Of a stretch of 64,000 nucleotides of DNA, positions 15,864 through 25,546 are shown piece after piece. A program made the position numbers and the translations under genes. The notes below the pieces were generated by a model. The model had not been told where the DNA came from. It searched no databases and saw only the letters and a list, made by a program, of their open reading frames with translations. Position 1 is the stretch's first letter. Each line of letters begins with the position of its first letter. Origin of the DNA: RUG11198 sp036342255 (GTDB lineage Bacteria > Bacillota_I > Bacilli_A > RF39 > UBA660); the NCBI GenBank assembly GCA_036342255.1, contig JAZAUS010000006.1, positions 1 to 64,000 of the forward strand, read 5' to 3'.

Positions 15864-17048
15864 ATGGCAAAAGAAAAATTTGATCGTTCAAAACCACATG
15901 TTAACATTGGTACAATTGGACACGTAGACCATGGTAAAACTACTTTAACAGCAGCTATTACTAAGGTTTTATCAGGAAAGAATGGAAATGAAGCTGTAGA
16001 ATTTTCAAATATTGATAAAGCACCAGAAGAAAGAGAAAGAGGTATTACAATCAATACTGCTCACGTTGAGTATAGTACTGATGCAAGACACTATGCACAC
16101 GTTGACTGTCCAGGACACGCTGACTATGTAAAGAACATGATTACTGGTGCAGCACAAATGGATGGAGCAATTCTAGTTATTGCTGCAACTGATGGACCAA
16201 TGGCTCAAACAAGAGAGCATATCTTACTTGCTCGTCAAGTTGGAGTACCTAAAATGGTTGTATTCTTAAATAAATGTGATATGGTTGACGACGAAGAATT
16301 ACTAGACTTAGTAGAAATGGAAGTTCGTGAACTATTATCTGAATATGATTTTGATGGAGATAACACTCCAATCATTAGAGGTTCTGCATTAAAAGCTCTT
16401 GAAGGAGATCCTAAATATGTTGAATCAATTAATGAATTAATGAAAGCAGTTGATGAATGGATTCCAACTCCAGAAAGAGATACTGAAAAACCATTCTTAA
16501 TGTCAATTGAAGATGTATTTACAATTACAGGACGTGGAACAGTTGTTACAGGTCGTGTTGAAAGAGGACAATTAAAACTTAACGATGAAGTTGAAATCGT
16601 AGGTTTAAGAGATACTCAAAAAACAGTTGTTACTGGTATTGAAATGTTTAGAAAAACATTAGATTATGCTGAAGCTGGAGACAATGCTGGTGTTCTACTT
16701 CGTGGTATTTCAAGAGAAGATGTTGAAAGAGGACAAGTTCTTGCTAAACCAGGAAGCGTTCATCCACATAAAAAATTCAAAGCTAGCGTATATGTTTTAT
16801 CTAAAGAAGAAGGTGGAAGACATACTCCATTCTTCTCAAACTACAGACCACAATTCTATTTCAGAACTACAGATGTTACTGGTGTAATTGAATTACCAGA
16901 AGGTACAGAAATGGTTATGCCTGGTGATAATGTAGAAATGACTGTAGAATTAATCGCTCCAGTTGCTATCGAACAAGGAACTAAGTTCTCAATTCGTGAA
17001 GGCGGACGTACAGTTGGTGCTGGTAACGTATCAGAAGTTATTGAATAA
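15864..17048 (+). CDS. tuf: Elongation factor Tu
   Basis: 394 residues, full length with three domains. All GTPase motifs are canonical: GHVDHGKTTLT, RGITINTAHVEY, DCPGHADY with the catalytic His, NKCD and GSALKALEG. It delivers aminoacyl-tRNA to the ribosome. It is preceded by GAGAGGA and followed by a strong terminator, so the str operon ends here. Several DNA stretches match the EF-Tu-like gene at 5192 almost exactly, notably 16509-16544 against 6064-6099. Confidence 0.97.
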   Translation: MAKEKFDRSKPHVNIGTIGHVDHGKTTLTAAITKVLSGKNGNEAVEFSNIDKAPEERERGITINTAHVEYSTDARHYAHVDCPGHADYVKNMITGAAQMDGAILVIAATDGPMAQTREHILLARQVGVPKMVVFLNKCDMVDDEELLDLVEMEVRELLSEYDFDGDNTPIIRGSALKALEGDPKYVESINELMKAVDEWIPTPERDTEKPFLMSIEDVFTITGRGTVVTGRVERGQLKLNDEVEIVGLRDTQKTVVTGIEMFRKTLDYAEAGDNAGVLLRGISREDVERGQVLAKPGSVHPHKKFKASVYVLSKEEGGRHTPFFSNYRPQFYFRTTDVTGVIELPEGTEMVMPGDNVEMTVELIAPVAIEQGTKFSIREGGRTVGAGNVSEVIE

Positions 17049-17066
17049 TTAAAAAAAATAAAAAAT

Positions 17067-17110
17067 AAAAACTTAAATTTTACTAAAAATGTAAAGTTTA
17101 AGTTTTTTTT
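17067..17110 (+). terminator. Intrinsic terminator of the str operon
   Basis: AAAACTTAAA pairs with TTTAAGTTTT, with further pairing inside, followed by a run of eight T. Confidence 0.8.
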
Positions 17111-17129
17111 GTTAAACAAAACTTAACAA

Positions 17130-17158
17130 TTGACTTTTAATTAAATATTTGATAACAT
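17130..17158 (+). promoter_or_regulatory. Promoter of the 318-residue secreted protein gene
   Basis: TTGACT (17130-17135), 17 bases, TAACAT (17153-17158), with GAAGGAGG before the ATG at 17183. Confidence 0.5.
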
Positions 17159-17182
17159 TATATTGTAGAAGGAGGATAGCAA

Positions 17183-18139
17183 ATGAAAGAAAATGATAGA
17201 AATAACATAATTAATGAAGAACAAATAGAAAATAAGCAAAAAAGAAATAACACTTTCAACATTGTTATTGGAATATCTACACTTTTAATAGCCATTTTAG
17301 GCGCAACATTTGCCTATTTCTCCGCAACAGCTACCAGTAGAGAAAATGACGTAAACGTTAAATCAGCATACGTTAGTATTTCTTATGATGGAGGAACAGA
17401 AATCAAGGCCAGTAATTTGATTCCATCAACAGAAAGAGTAGCAGTTAAAATGTATCAAAAAGCAGTGGAATCTGTTGGAACAGTAGAAGACGAAATAGCT
17501 TTCTTAGATCAAGATGCCTACACAAATGATGTAACAAGAAGATGTATTGATACAAAAGGTAGAGAGGTATGTTACGTTTACCAATTTACTATTGAAAGTG
17601 ATGGTGCTGAAGGAGGTAATACAGATATCTCTGGCGCTATAAAAATCAATCAAAACGAATTTGATAATTTAAGTTATGTAGTATATGAAGTTGAATTTGA
17701 AACAGATGATGAAGGACATGAACTAGTTGACAAATTTGGTAATAAAATAGTTAAAGAAAATGGTTATACAGTTGTTAGTGAATTTGATCAAATAGATGGA
17801 AATCCAGATCATGAAGATATGGATCCTAATTTTACTGTTTTTGAAAAACCATTTGATAATAGAAGTGATGATGGAAACTATCTATCTACAACATATCCAG
17901 TAGCTTGCTTATTTGGTTTTTCTGATACTTATCTAACTTCTAGCAAAGATAGCTTAGATAGATGTAAAAATTTATCAATAACAAATAAAGCAACACATAC
18001 ATTCCAAATCCTTATTTGGTTAAAAGAAGTAGGAAGAGTACAACCAGAACAAGGATTAACATTTCAAGGAACTGTTAATCTAGAAGTACCAGGAGGTTCT
18101 GGAGATTATATAGATGGTAGAATTACCGGTAAAGGATGA
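17183..18139 (+). CDS. Secreted protein with SipW-type signal peptide (TasA-like)
   Basis: 318 residues. A charged N-terminal 30 residues precede a hydrophobic helix ending LGATFAYFSATAT, the form of the SipW-dependent signal in TasA and camelysin-like proteins. The exported part is acidic and contains CIDTKGREVCYVYQFTI and a later cysteine pair (CLFGFSD...RCKNLSI), suggesting disulfides. It ends with a Gly-rich tail and no cell-wall sorting motif. Strong ribosome site, promoter and terminator make it a single-gene unit. A surface fibre subunit role is inferred from the signal class. Confidence 0.7.
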   Translation: MKENDRNNIINEEQIENKQKRNNTFNIVIGISTLLIAILGATFAYFSATATSRENDVNVKSAYVSISYDGGTEIKASNLIPSTERVAVKMYQKAVESVGTVEDEIAFLDQDAYTNDVTRRCIDTKGREVCYVYQFTIESDGAEGGNTDISGAIKINQNEFDNLSYVVYEVEFETDDEGHELVDKFGNKIVKENGYTVVSEFDQIDGNPDHEDMDPNFTVFEKPFDNRSDDGNYLSTTYPVACLFGFSDTYLTSSKDSLDRCKNLSITNKATHTFQILIWLKEVGRVQPEQGLTFQGTVNLEVPGGSGDYIDGRITGKG

Positions 18140-18143
18140 TAAT

Positions 18144-18177
18144 AAAAATAATTGGTGACATATCAATTATTTTTTTT
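18144..18177 (+). terminator. Intrinsic terminator
   Basis: AAAAATAATTG / CAATTATTTTT stem with a T run right after the 17183 gene. Confidence 0.75.
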
Positions 18178-18250
18178 ATTTAGAAAAAAACAAATATAAC
18201 TATTGTTAAAACAAGTATTTTATGATATTATTAAATTGTAAATCTTATAT

Positions 18251-18327
18251 GGCCTGTTGGTGAAGGGGTCTAACACGCGCGCCTCTCAAGCTCGTATTCA
18301 CGGGTTCAAATCCCGTACAGGCTACCA
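18251..18327 (+). tRNA. tRNA-Glu (anticodon CTC)
   Basis: 77 bases with encoded CCA. Acceptor GGCCTGT pairs with ACAGGCT (one G-U). The D arm TGGTGAAGGGG is typical of bacterial tRNA-Glu, and the T arm ACGGG-TTCAAAT-CCCGT is perfect. The loop C-T-CTC-A-A puts the anticodon at 18285-18287, reading GAG. The anticodon stem has one C-T mismatch (18280 with 18292). A CTC isoacceptor is unusual in an AT-rich genome, where TTC normally reads both Glu codons. Confidence 0.8.
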
Positions 18328-18336
18328 AATGAAAAC

Positions 18337-18360
18337 AAACTAGATTAGTCTAGTTTTTTT
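18337..18360 (+). terminator. Terminator after tRNA-Glu
   Basis: AAACTAGA / TCTAGTTT stem with a four-base loop and seven T. Confidence 0.8.
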
Positions 18361-18382
18361 AATTAATAAATAGGTGATATAT

Positions 18383-19480
18383 ATGAAAAAAAGAACTAAT
18401 CATTACAGACTATTAATATTCTTAATCTCATCAATAATAGCAACTACAAGTCTTCAACCATCAACCATAAAAAGAAAGAATAATAAAAAAGAAATATATA
18501 ATATTTTAGCCCATAATACAACTAGCAAAACCAATATATATAACTTATATAATATAATAATTAAAGACTTCAACATAGATAAAGAAAAACTTATTAATAA
18601 CAAACTAAATTACTTATACCATAATCTTATAAAAACCAATAATAAATATTATCAAGATTATCTTAAAACCCTAACAGGACAATATCTTTCCATAACAGAT
18701 ATAGATAATACTATACCACAAGGAATAACTTGTTATGAAGACTATATAATATTCTCAGCCTATAATGAAAATAAAAGCCTAAACTCATACTTATATATTA
18801 TAGATAAAAATAATCACCTAATAAATAAAGTTGAATTAGATAATAACAGTCATGTCGGAGGAATAGCATATGACAAAGATAATAAATTATTATGGATAAC
18901 TATAAAAGATAAATTATATGGATATGATATTAATGATATATTAACCAAATCCAAAATAAAAAAGAAATATGAAACTCATAATCTAGATAATATAGGTAAT
19001 TATTCATTCGTATACTATAATAATAAAAAACTATATATAGGTAATTATAAATTTTGTGATAACAGCATAATAAAAGTATATACAATGAAAAAGAACCCTA
19101 AAAATAATAACATTATTTTTAAACCAGAAACAACTCTATGTATTCCGTCTAAAACACAAGGAATAGCTTTCCTAACAGATAATAATAATGAATATATGAT
19201 ACTAAGTAGATCGTGCAATATCTTTGAGTCATCAGAAATACTTATCTATGAATACAATAAAGATACTCATAACTACACCAATAACTATATTAGTAGAATA
19301 GAATGTCCACCAATGCTAGAAGAAATAGCTATTACAAATAATCAAGATTTAATAGCAATTTATGAATCATGTGCTCAAAAATATCGAGACTGTCTAATAA
19401 ATATTAATCACATCTATTATAGTAACATAAAAAAAAGGCTTATTCCCAATAAAAATAAAGCTTTTACTTTAAAAAAGTAA
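18383..19480 (+). CDS. Exported beta-propeller-like protein
   Basis: 365 residues from ATG at 18383. The in-frame GTG at 18374 overlaps the AGGTGAT ribosome site and is rejected. A basic start and hydrophobic stretch (about 8-22) act as signal or anchor. From about residue 95 the sequence repeats a pattern of strand blocks such as PQGITCYEDYIIFSAY, VGGIAYDKDNKLLWIT and TQGIAFLTDNNNEYMI, like NHL or YVTN-type propellers in which G-I/L-A begins each blade. Four or more Cys could pair. Binding or enzymatic role unknown. It lies 34 bases before comN-secDF but faces the same way. Confidence 0.55.
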   Translation: MKKRTNHYRLLIFLISSIIATTSLQPSTIKRKNNKKEIYNILAHNTTSKTNIYNLYNIIIKDFNIDKEKLINNKLNYLYHNLIKTNNKYYQDYLKTLTGQYLSITDIDNTIPQGITCYEDYIIFSAYNENKSLNSYLYIIDKNNHLINKVELDNNSHVGGIAYDKDNKLLWITIKDKLYGYDINDILTKSKIKKKYETHNLDNIGNYSFVYYNNKKLYIGNYKFCDNSIIKVYTMKKNPKNNNIIFKPETTLCIPSKTQGIAFLTDNNNEYMILSRSCNIFESSEILIYEYNKDTHNYTNNYISRIECPPMLEEIAITNNQDLIAIYESCAQKYRDCLININHIYYSNIKKRLIPNKNKAFTLKK

Positions 19481-19514
19481 AACTTTGTTGTATAATATAA
19501 ACGTGGTGATAAGT

Positions 19515-19754
19515 ATGCATGAATACAAAAGTCAATTAGAATTATATCAAAACTTGATCCCAGCTCTAAATGTTAAATTAAGACTATTAAAAAATAGCAA
19601 TTATCCAAATATTACTAAGCAAGATATATGGAACTATCTAAAAAATAATAAATGGACGAATAGTATTAATTTAACCATATCAGAAATGGTAAATGATATC
19701 ATTCATGCTGACAACAAAGAAATAGACATCTATATTAATAAAACCAAATTATAG
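19515..19754 (+). CDS. Post-transcriptional regulator ComN-like
   Basis: 79 residues from the ATG at 19515, chosen because GGTGAT lies correctly before it; the longer frame from 19485 has no ribosome site. The small helical protein with LRLLKNSNYPNITKQDIWNYL and SEMVNDII resembles the ComN/YrzD family, which in Bacillus is encoded beside secDF and stabilises comE mRNA. Position 15 bases before secDF supports this. The gene symbol is withheld because only the family is clear. Confidence 0.6.
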   Translation: MHEYKSQLELYQNLIPALNVKLRLLKNSNYPNITKQDIWNYLKNNKWTNSINLTISEMVNDIIHADNKEIDIYINKTKL

Positions 19755-19769
19755 TAGAAAGGAATAATT

Positions 19770-22181
19770 ATGAACTTAACAATATTTTATATCATTTTAG
19801 GAGCAATTTTATTAATTAGTTTTATATCATATTTTTTTATAGAAAAAAAATTAATGAAATTGCTATGTAGCATAATAATATGTATATCCATTATAACAGG
19901 ATGTATAGTATCAATTAAACCCGTATTAGATAATACTAATTATGGATTAGATTTACAAGGAGGATTTGAAGTATTATATCAAATATCTCCAATAAAAAAG
20001 AAAAGTAAATTAACAAGTGAAATGGTTTATAACACTTATCAATCTCTTGTAAGAAGAATTGATATTTTAGGTGTTAGTGAACCAGAAATAACTATTGAAG
20101 GGGAAAATAAAATAAGAGTAAAATTAGCTGGTATAAAGAACAAAGATCAAGCAAGAGAAGTATTATCATCAACAGCATCTCTTACTTTTAGAGATACATC
20201 TGATCATTTACTTATGACAAGTGATGTCTTAGGTGGAAAAGCTAAAGTATCAACAGATGATCGTGGAAGACCCGCTGTAAGCTTATCAATAAAAGATAAA
20301 GATACTTTTTATGATGTAACTAGTAAAATATCTAAAAGAGAAAGTAATGTTATTGTAATATGGCTTGATTATGACGAAAATGAAGACAGTTATGCAAGTG
20401 AAAAAGATAAATGTGGAAGTCTAAATGATTCACACTGTTTAAGTGCTGCAACTGTTAGTCAAGGATTTTCAAGTGATGTAATAATATCAGGTAGCTTTAC
20501 TAGTGAAGAAGCTAGTAGCCTTGTTGAACTTATTAATTCAGGAGCTTTACCTACCAAACTAACTGAAATATCATCACGTACAGTTGAAGCATCATTTGGA
20601 GCTAATAGTCTAGAAAAAACAATGACAGCAGGTGTAATAGGTATAGGTATAGTAATATTAATAATGCTTCTAGTATACAAATTCTCAGGCTTTATCGCAA
20701 GTATGGGTGTTATTATGTATACAGCATTAACTTTCTTAATATTCTATCTATTAAATGGTGTCTTAACCTTACCTGGTATAGCTGCAATTCTATTAGGTAT
20801 AGGTATGGCCGTAGATGCTAATGTAATAAGTTTTGAAAGAATTAAAGAACAAATAAAAATAGGGAAAAGCACTAAAGAAGCATTTGAAATAGGTAACAAA
20901 TCATCTTTAACAAGTATAATAGATGCTAATATAACAACTCTAATTGCAGCAATAATAATATTTATATTAGGTCAAAGTTCTGTTAAAGGATTTGCAACCA
21001 TGTTAATAATCAGTATCATCGTAACAGTACTAGTAATGGTATTCTTTACTAAATTTATCTTAAGAATGTTCGTTAAAACAGGTTACTTTGAAAATAAACC
21101 AAACCTATTTATCGGTGTAAATAAGAAAAAAATACACAAAGCAGATGAAATAGATATTCCATTCCAAAAATTAGAATTTGTAAAAACAAGAAAATATTTC
21201 TTATCTATAACTTGTCTAATAATAATAGTTGGACTAGTAGTAGCCTTTACTAAAGGAGCTAATTTAGGAGTAGATTTCACAGGTGGAACAAGTATTACTG
21301 TCAATAAAAATGAAAAAGTAAAATTAAAAAGTATCGAAGATGAATTAAAAGAATTAAATTATCATATCAAAAAAGAAGAAGAAACAAGTAAAGACATAAC
21401 TATTGTTATCAAAGATGTACTAGATAAAGGAGATATAAAAACACTAACTAATACTATTGAAAAAGAATATGACACAGATACAGATATTTATACAGTAAGT
21501 AAAATAGTAAAACAAGAACTAACAAAAAATGCTATTTATTCTGTAGTATTAGCAGCAATAGGTATCTTAATCTACGTAAGCATAAGATTTAAATATAATT
21601 ATGCCGTAGCAGCAGTAATAGCCTTAGTACATGACGTTATAATCATAACACTATTCTTCTGTATCTTCCATCTAGAAATAACAACTATGTTTATAGCAGC
21701 AATTCTAACTATCATAGGTTATTCTATAAATGATACTATCGTAACCTTTGATATGATAAGAGAAAACTATAAGAAAAGAATTTCCAATAAAGAAGAAGAA
21801 CAAAAATTAGCAAGAAAAGAAAATAAAAAGAACAAGAATAAAACTAGCAAAAAAACCAATCCAGTCTTAGCAATCTTTAATGATGAAGACTTAGTAGAAC
21901 TTGTAAATGATAGTGTAAGAATAACTTTCTTTAGAAGTTTACTTACAACAATAACAACTATTTTTCCAGTTATATGCCTAATGATCTTAGGAGCAAGAGA
22001 AATAGTAAACTTTAATATAGCCTTACTAATTGGTTTCATTGCAGGTGTATATTCATCAATCTTTATCTCTAACCAAATATGGCTAATATTAGAAACAAGA
22101 AGTCTAAAAAAACCAAAAAAAGAAAAGAAAGATGATGATGATGAAGTAGAAGAAATAAAAATAAAAGGAGTCAATTGCTAA
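19770..22181 (+). CDS. secDF: SecDF fusion, protein-export membrane protein
   Basis: 803 residues. The SecD half is residues 1-445, with DLQGGFEVLYQ after the first helix, the P1 domain, then five helices including GIGMAVDANVISFERIKE. The SecF half is 450-803, with GVDFTGGTSI and SINDTIVTFDMIRENYKK. SecDF uses the proton gradient to help pull exported proteins across the membrane after SecA/SecYEG. The D and R residues of the proton path appear present. A Lys-rich loop (about 675-700) sits in the SecF half. It ends in a terminator that overlaps its last codons. Confidence 0.95.
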   Translation: MNLTIFYIILGAILLISFISYFFIEKKLMKLLCSIIICISIITGCIVSIKPVLDNTNYGLDLQGGFEVLYQISPIKKKSKLTSEMVYNTYQSLVRRIDILGVSEPEITIEGENKIRVKLAGIKNKDQAREVLSSTASLTFRDTSDHLLMTSDVLGGKAKVSTDDRGRPAVSLSIKDKDTFYDVTSKISKRESNVIVIWLDYDENEDSYASEKDKCGSLNDSHCLSAATVSQGFSSDVIISGSFTSEEASSLVELINSGALPTKLTEISSRTVEASFGANSLEKTMTAGVIGIGIVILIMLLVYKFSGFIASMGVIMYTALTFLIFYLLNGVLTLPGIAAILLGIGMAVDANVISFERIKEQIKIGKSTKEAFEIGNKSSLTSIIDANITTLIAAIIIFILGQSSVKGFATMLIISIIVTVLVMVFFTKFILRMFVKTGYFENKPNLFIGVNKKKIHKADEIDIPFQKLEFVKTRKYFLSITCLIIIVGLVVAFTKGANLGVDFTGGTSITVNKNEKVKLKSIEDELKELNYHIKKEEETSKDITIVIKDVLDKGDIKTLTNTIEKEYDTDTDIYTVSKIVKQELTKNAIYSVVLAAIGILIYVSIRFKYNYAVAAVIALVHDVIIITLFFCIFHLEITTMFIAAILTIIGYSINDTIVTFDMIRENYKKRISNKEEEQKLARKENKKNKNKTSKKTNPVLAIFNDEDLVELVNDSVRITFFRSLLTTITTIFPVICLMILGAREIVNFNIALLIGFIAGVYSSIFISNQIWLILETRSLKKPKKEKKDDDDEVEEIKIKGVNC

Positions 22182-22195
22182 TCGACTCCTTTTTC
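22163..22195 (+). terminator. Terminator overlapping the secDF stop
   Basis: AAAAGGAGTC / GACTCCTTTT stem whose left arm is coding, followed by T residues. Confidence 0.8.
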
Positions 22196-22202
22196 TAATA
22201 AC

Positions 22203-22231
22203 TTGACAATACCAAATAAAAGCTTTAATAT
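22203..22231 (+). promoter_or_regulatory. Promoter of rel
   Basis: TTGACA (22203-22208), exactly 17 bases, TAATAT (22226-22231). It lies inside the longest rel reading frame and therefore argues for the start at 22254. Confidence 0.65.
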
Positions 22232-22253
22232 TTTAATATATGGTGGTGGTAAT

Positions 22254-24413
22254 ATGCATGACTATAATCATGATATAACAATAAATGATCTAATAGATAA
22301 ATTTAAATTATATAATAATAATCCAGAAGATATAGATTTAATTAATAGAGCCTATGATTATGCCTATAAAAAACATTTTGGTGTCAAAAGAATTAGTGGA
22401 GATGATTATATAACTCACCCTCTAAATGTAGCTATGATTTTAACTGATATAAATGCTGATGCCGATTGTATGGCAGCAGCCTTATTACATGATACTATAG
22501 AAGATACAGATACAACCAAAGAAGAAATAAAAAAATTATTTGGTAAAGAAGTAGCCATCCTAGTTGATGGAGTAACCAAAATAAATCGCCTACATTTCTC
22601 AAATGCTGGAGAACAAATGGCAGCTAATCAAAGAAAAATATTAGTAGGCTTATCAGAAGATGTTAGAGTAATAATAATAAAACTAGCAGATAGACTACAT
22701 AATATGCGTACTCTATATGTAATGCCAGAAGAAAGACAAAAGAAAAAATCTAGAGAAACTCTAGAAATACTAACACCAGTTGCCGATAGGCTAGGTATTA
22801 ACAAAATAAAAAGTGAACTAGAAGACTTATCTTTAAGATATCTAAAACCAGATTCATATTTTGATATTTTAGAAAAACTAAATGCCAAAAAAACAGAAAT
22901 GGATGAATATGTAGAAAAAATGCTTAATGATGTATCTAATCTACTAACAGAGCATAATATAAAGCATGAAATTTTTGGCCGTAGTAAAAGCGTTTATAGT
23001 ATCTATAAAAAAATGCAAAAAGGCAAAAAATTTAATGATATTTATGATATTTTTGCCCTAAGAGTATTAGTAGATACAGAATCAGAATGTTACCTAGTAC
23101 TAGGCTTAATTCATTCTAAATATAAACCAGTACCAAATAGATTCAAAGATTATATAGCAATGCCTAAAACAAATCTTTATCAATCATTACATACAACTAT
23201 TTTTGGAACATTTGGTAAAATATTTGAAGTCCAAATCAGAACTTATGAGATGCATAAAATAGCAGAATATGGTATTGCATCTCATTGGACCTATAAAGCT
23301 AAAGGAGCTAGTGTCAAAACAGTTAAAGATTCTATGGAGAAAAAACTTCAAATATTTAGAAGTATTATGGAATTAAATGAAGATACAGATAGTCCAGAAG
23401 AATTTATAAATAATATAAAACAAGATGTCTTAACAACAGATTCTATCTATGTATATACTCCAAAAGGAGATGTCTTAGAATTACCAGCCGGTTCTACACC
23501 AATTGACTTTGCCTACAAAGTCCATACTGAAGTAGGAAACTCTGTTGTTGGAGCTATCGTTAACGATAGCATCGTTCCTCTTGATTACAAACTAAAAACA
23601 GGTGATATAATCAAAGTTAATACTAGTAATTCCAGTAAAGGACCAAATAAAGATTGGCTAAATTTTGTAGTAACATCACATGCAAGAAGCAAAATAAAAT
23701 CATACTATAGTAAATTAGAAAAAGATGATAATCTAGTAAAAGGTCAAGAATTATTATATACAGAACTAAGAAGATTAGAATTACCTATTAATGAAACTCT
23801 TAGCACTAAAAATATTGAAACAATATTAAATGAATTAAAAATAAAAAATATAAATGAATTATATATAGATATAGGATCTAACAAATATACAGCAGCTTCA
23901 GTAATAAGACTAATTAATAAAGATGAAAAAGAAGAAGATATAACAAATAAAATAGGAAATAATAAAACTAATATCAATAACAAAAATGATATCTTAGTAG
24001 AAGGTATGAATGATATAAAAGTAAATCTAAGTGGATGCTGCAAGCCAATTCCTGGCGATAATATTATTGGTTACATTACTAAAGGTTCTGGCATAACAGT
24101 TCACAGAACCACATGTAATAACATTACCAATTTAGATGATAGATTAGTTAAAGTAAAATGGAATCCCGATAGGGGAGCAAAAAAATTCTTTACTGACCTT
24201 ATTATTCATACTAACACATCAGATAATTTATTAGAGATAATTACTAAAGCCAGTTTAAATAGTATCACTATTGATAGCATTGCTACCATAAATAAAAGTG
24301 AATATAAAATATATAGCCTAACAGTTTTAGTAGAAAATACAGATAAATTAGATAAATATATAAATGATTTAAATAGCTTATCATTCACCCTAAAAGTAGA
24401 AAGAAACAAATAA
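22254..24413 (+). CDS. rel: Bifunctional (p)ppGpp synthetase/hydrolase Rel
   Basis: 719 residues from ATG at 22254, set by GGTGGT and the promoter at 22203. The order is hydrolase HD domain (THPLNVAMILTD, LLHDTIEDT), synthetase domain (DIYDIFALRV, SLHTTIFG, EVQIRT, ASHWTYK), TGS (YVYTPKGDVLELPAGSTP), zinc-finger-like (SGCCKPIPGD) and C-terminal ACT. Both catalytic halves look intact, so it makes and degrades the stringent-response alarmone. Its stop overlaps the start of the next gene by one base. Confidence 0.95.
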   Translation: MHDYNHDITINDLIDKFKLYNNNPEDIDLINRAYDYAYKKHFGVKRISGDDYITHPLNVAMILTDINADADCMAAALLHDTIEDTDTTKEEIKKLFGKEVAILVDGVTKINRLHFSNAGEQMAANQRKILVGLSEDVRVIIIKLADRLHNMRTLYVMPEERQKKKSRETLEILTPVADRLGINKIKSELEDLSLRYLKPDSYFDILEKLNAKKTEMDEYVEKMLNDVSNLLTEHNIKHEIFGRSKSVYSIYKKMQKGKKFNDIYDIFALRVLVDTESECYLVLGLIHSKYKPVPNRFKDYIAMPKTNLYQSLHTTIFGTFGKIFEVQIRTYEMHKIAEYGIASHWTYKAKGASVKTVKDSMEKKLQIFRSIMELNEDTDSPEEFINNIKQDVLTTDSIYVYTPKGDVLELPAGSTPIDFAYKVHTEVGNSVVGAIVNDSIVPLDYKLKTGDIIKVNTSNSSKGPNKDWLNFVVTSHARSKIKSYYSKLEKDDNLVKGQELLYTELRRLELPINETLSTKNIETILNELKIKNINELYIDIGSNKYTAASVIRLINKDEKEEDITNKIGNNKTNINNKNDILVEGMNDIKVNLSGCCKPIPGDNIIGYITKGSGITVHRTTCNNITNLDDRLVKVKWNPDRGAKKFFTDLIIHTNTSDNLLEIITKASLNSITIDSIATINKSEYKIYSLTVLVENTDKLDKYINDLNSLSFTLKVERNK

Positions 24414-25435
24414 TGATTTATCCAAAATTTATAACAAAAAATTCTACTATAGGTATTACAGCTCCTTCTGATGGGAAAATAGATAAATTAGATTTAATAA
24501 GATTAGATAATGCTTACAACAAATTAAAAAGATTAGGCTATAACATAAAAGAAACATCTTCCGTAAGGACCAGTATCAACGGAAGAAGTAATACAGCAAA
24601 AAATAGAGCTTTAGAACTAGAAGAACTATTCAATGATAAAAACATAGATATAATAATAAGTGCTAGTGGGGGAGAATTCATGATGGAAATACTACCATAT
24701 CTGAATTTCAATATAATTAAAAACAACCCCAAATGGTTTTGTGGATACTCTGATAATACAACTCTAGGATTTATTCTTCCAACCATCTTTGATATAGCTA
24801 GTATCTATAGTGATAACATAAGTGCTTTCGGTATGAATAAATGGCATCAAAGTATAAATAATTATCTAGATATTATAACAGGTAATATTATAACTCAAAA
24901 ATCTTTTTCCAAATATCAAAGCACATATCAAGATTATATTACTGGCCTAGAATCATATAATTTAGATAAACCAGTATCATGGACTAACTTAACAGGCCAA
25001 AAAGAAATAAAATTAGAAGGAAGATTAATAGGTGGATGTCTAGATGTATTACTAACTTTAGTAGGAACCAAGTATGACAAAGTATCTAGATTTATAAATA
25101 AATACAAGAATGATGGCATAGTCTGGTTCTTAGAGTCATGTGATTTATCATCAGAACAAATAATTAGAGGATTATGGCAACTTAAAGAAGCAGGCTGGTT
25201 CAAATATTCCAAAGGTTTTATCTTTGGAAGAACCATAACCAAAAAAACATATACCAATACATCATATGAAGAAGCCATCCTTACAAGTCTAAAAGATTTA
25301 AATATTCCAATAATAATAGATTCTGATTTTGGACATACTAATCCAAGATTAACTATAATTAATGGTTGCTATACTAAAATAATATCAAAAAATGGTAAAG
25401 GTGAAATAACCCAAATAATAAAAGAAATAGATTAA
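24413..25435 (+). CDS. LD-carboxypeptidase / MccF-like serine peptidase (S66)
   Basis: 340 residues. TAPSDG near the start and GYSDNTTL near residue 112 (nucleophile Ser in the G-Y-S-D motif) fit family S66. Glu in WFLESCDLS and His in SDFGHTNP complete the Ser-Glu-His triad. Members cut the L,D bond in murein tetrapeptide (LdcA) or inactivate microcin C-type compounds (MccF). The two cannot be told apart here, and the FGRT/ITKK region looks MccF-like. It overlaps rel by one base, so it is translationally coupled. Confidence 0.85.
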   Translation: MIYPKFITKNSTIGITAPSDGKIDKLDLIRLDNAYNKLKRLGYNIKETSSVRTSINGRSNTAKNRALELEELFNDKNIDIIISASGGEFMMEILPYLNFNIIKNNPKWFCGYSDNTTLGFILPTIFDIASIYSDNISAFGMNKWHQSINNYLDIITGNIITQKSFSKYQSTYQDYITGLESYNLDKPVSWTNLTGQKEIKLEGRLIGGCLDVLLTLVGTKYDKVSRFINKYKNDGIVWFLESCDLSSEQIIRGLWQLKEAGWFKYSKGFIFGRTITKKTYTNTSYEEAILTSLKDLNIPIIIDSDFGHTNPRLTIINGCYTKIISKNGKGEITQIIKEID

Positions 25436-25453
25436 TCTTTCTCCAAAGATTTT
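25434..25453 (+). terminator. Short terminator after the S66 peptidase gene
   Basis: ATCTTT / AAAGAT stem with a CTCC loop and five T. The stem is short. Confidence 0.5.
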
Positions 25454-25499
25454 TCTATTTCTTTTATAGTTATACAAGAACCAATAATTATATACATTC

Positions 25500-25528
25500 T
25501 TGAAGTTTTAAAATAATTTGTATATAAT
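25500..25528 (+). promoter_or_regulatory. Promoter of ylbF-rsmD
   Basis: TTGAAG (25500-25505), 17 bases, TATAAT (25523-25528), with GAGGG before the ATG at 25547. Confidence 0.55.
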
Positions 25529-25546
25529 ATACCCAAGAGGGATATT

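Noticed and set aside
22203..22253. Upstream start of rel at 22203
   Set aside because: That segment is a TTGACA-17-TAATAT promoter and lacks a ribosome site; GGTGGT precedes 22254.
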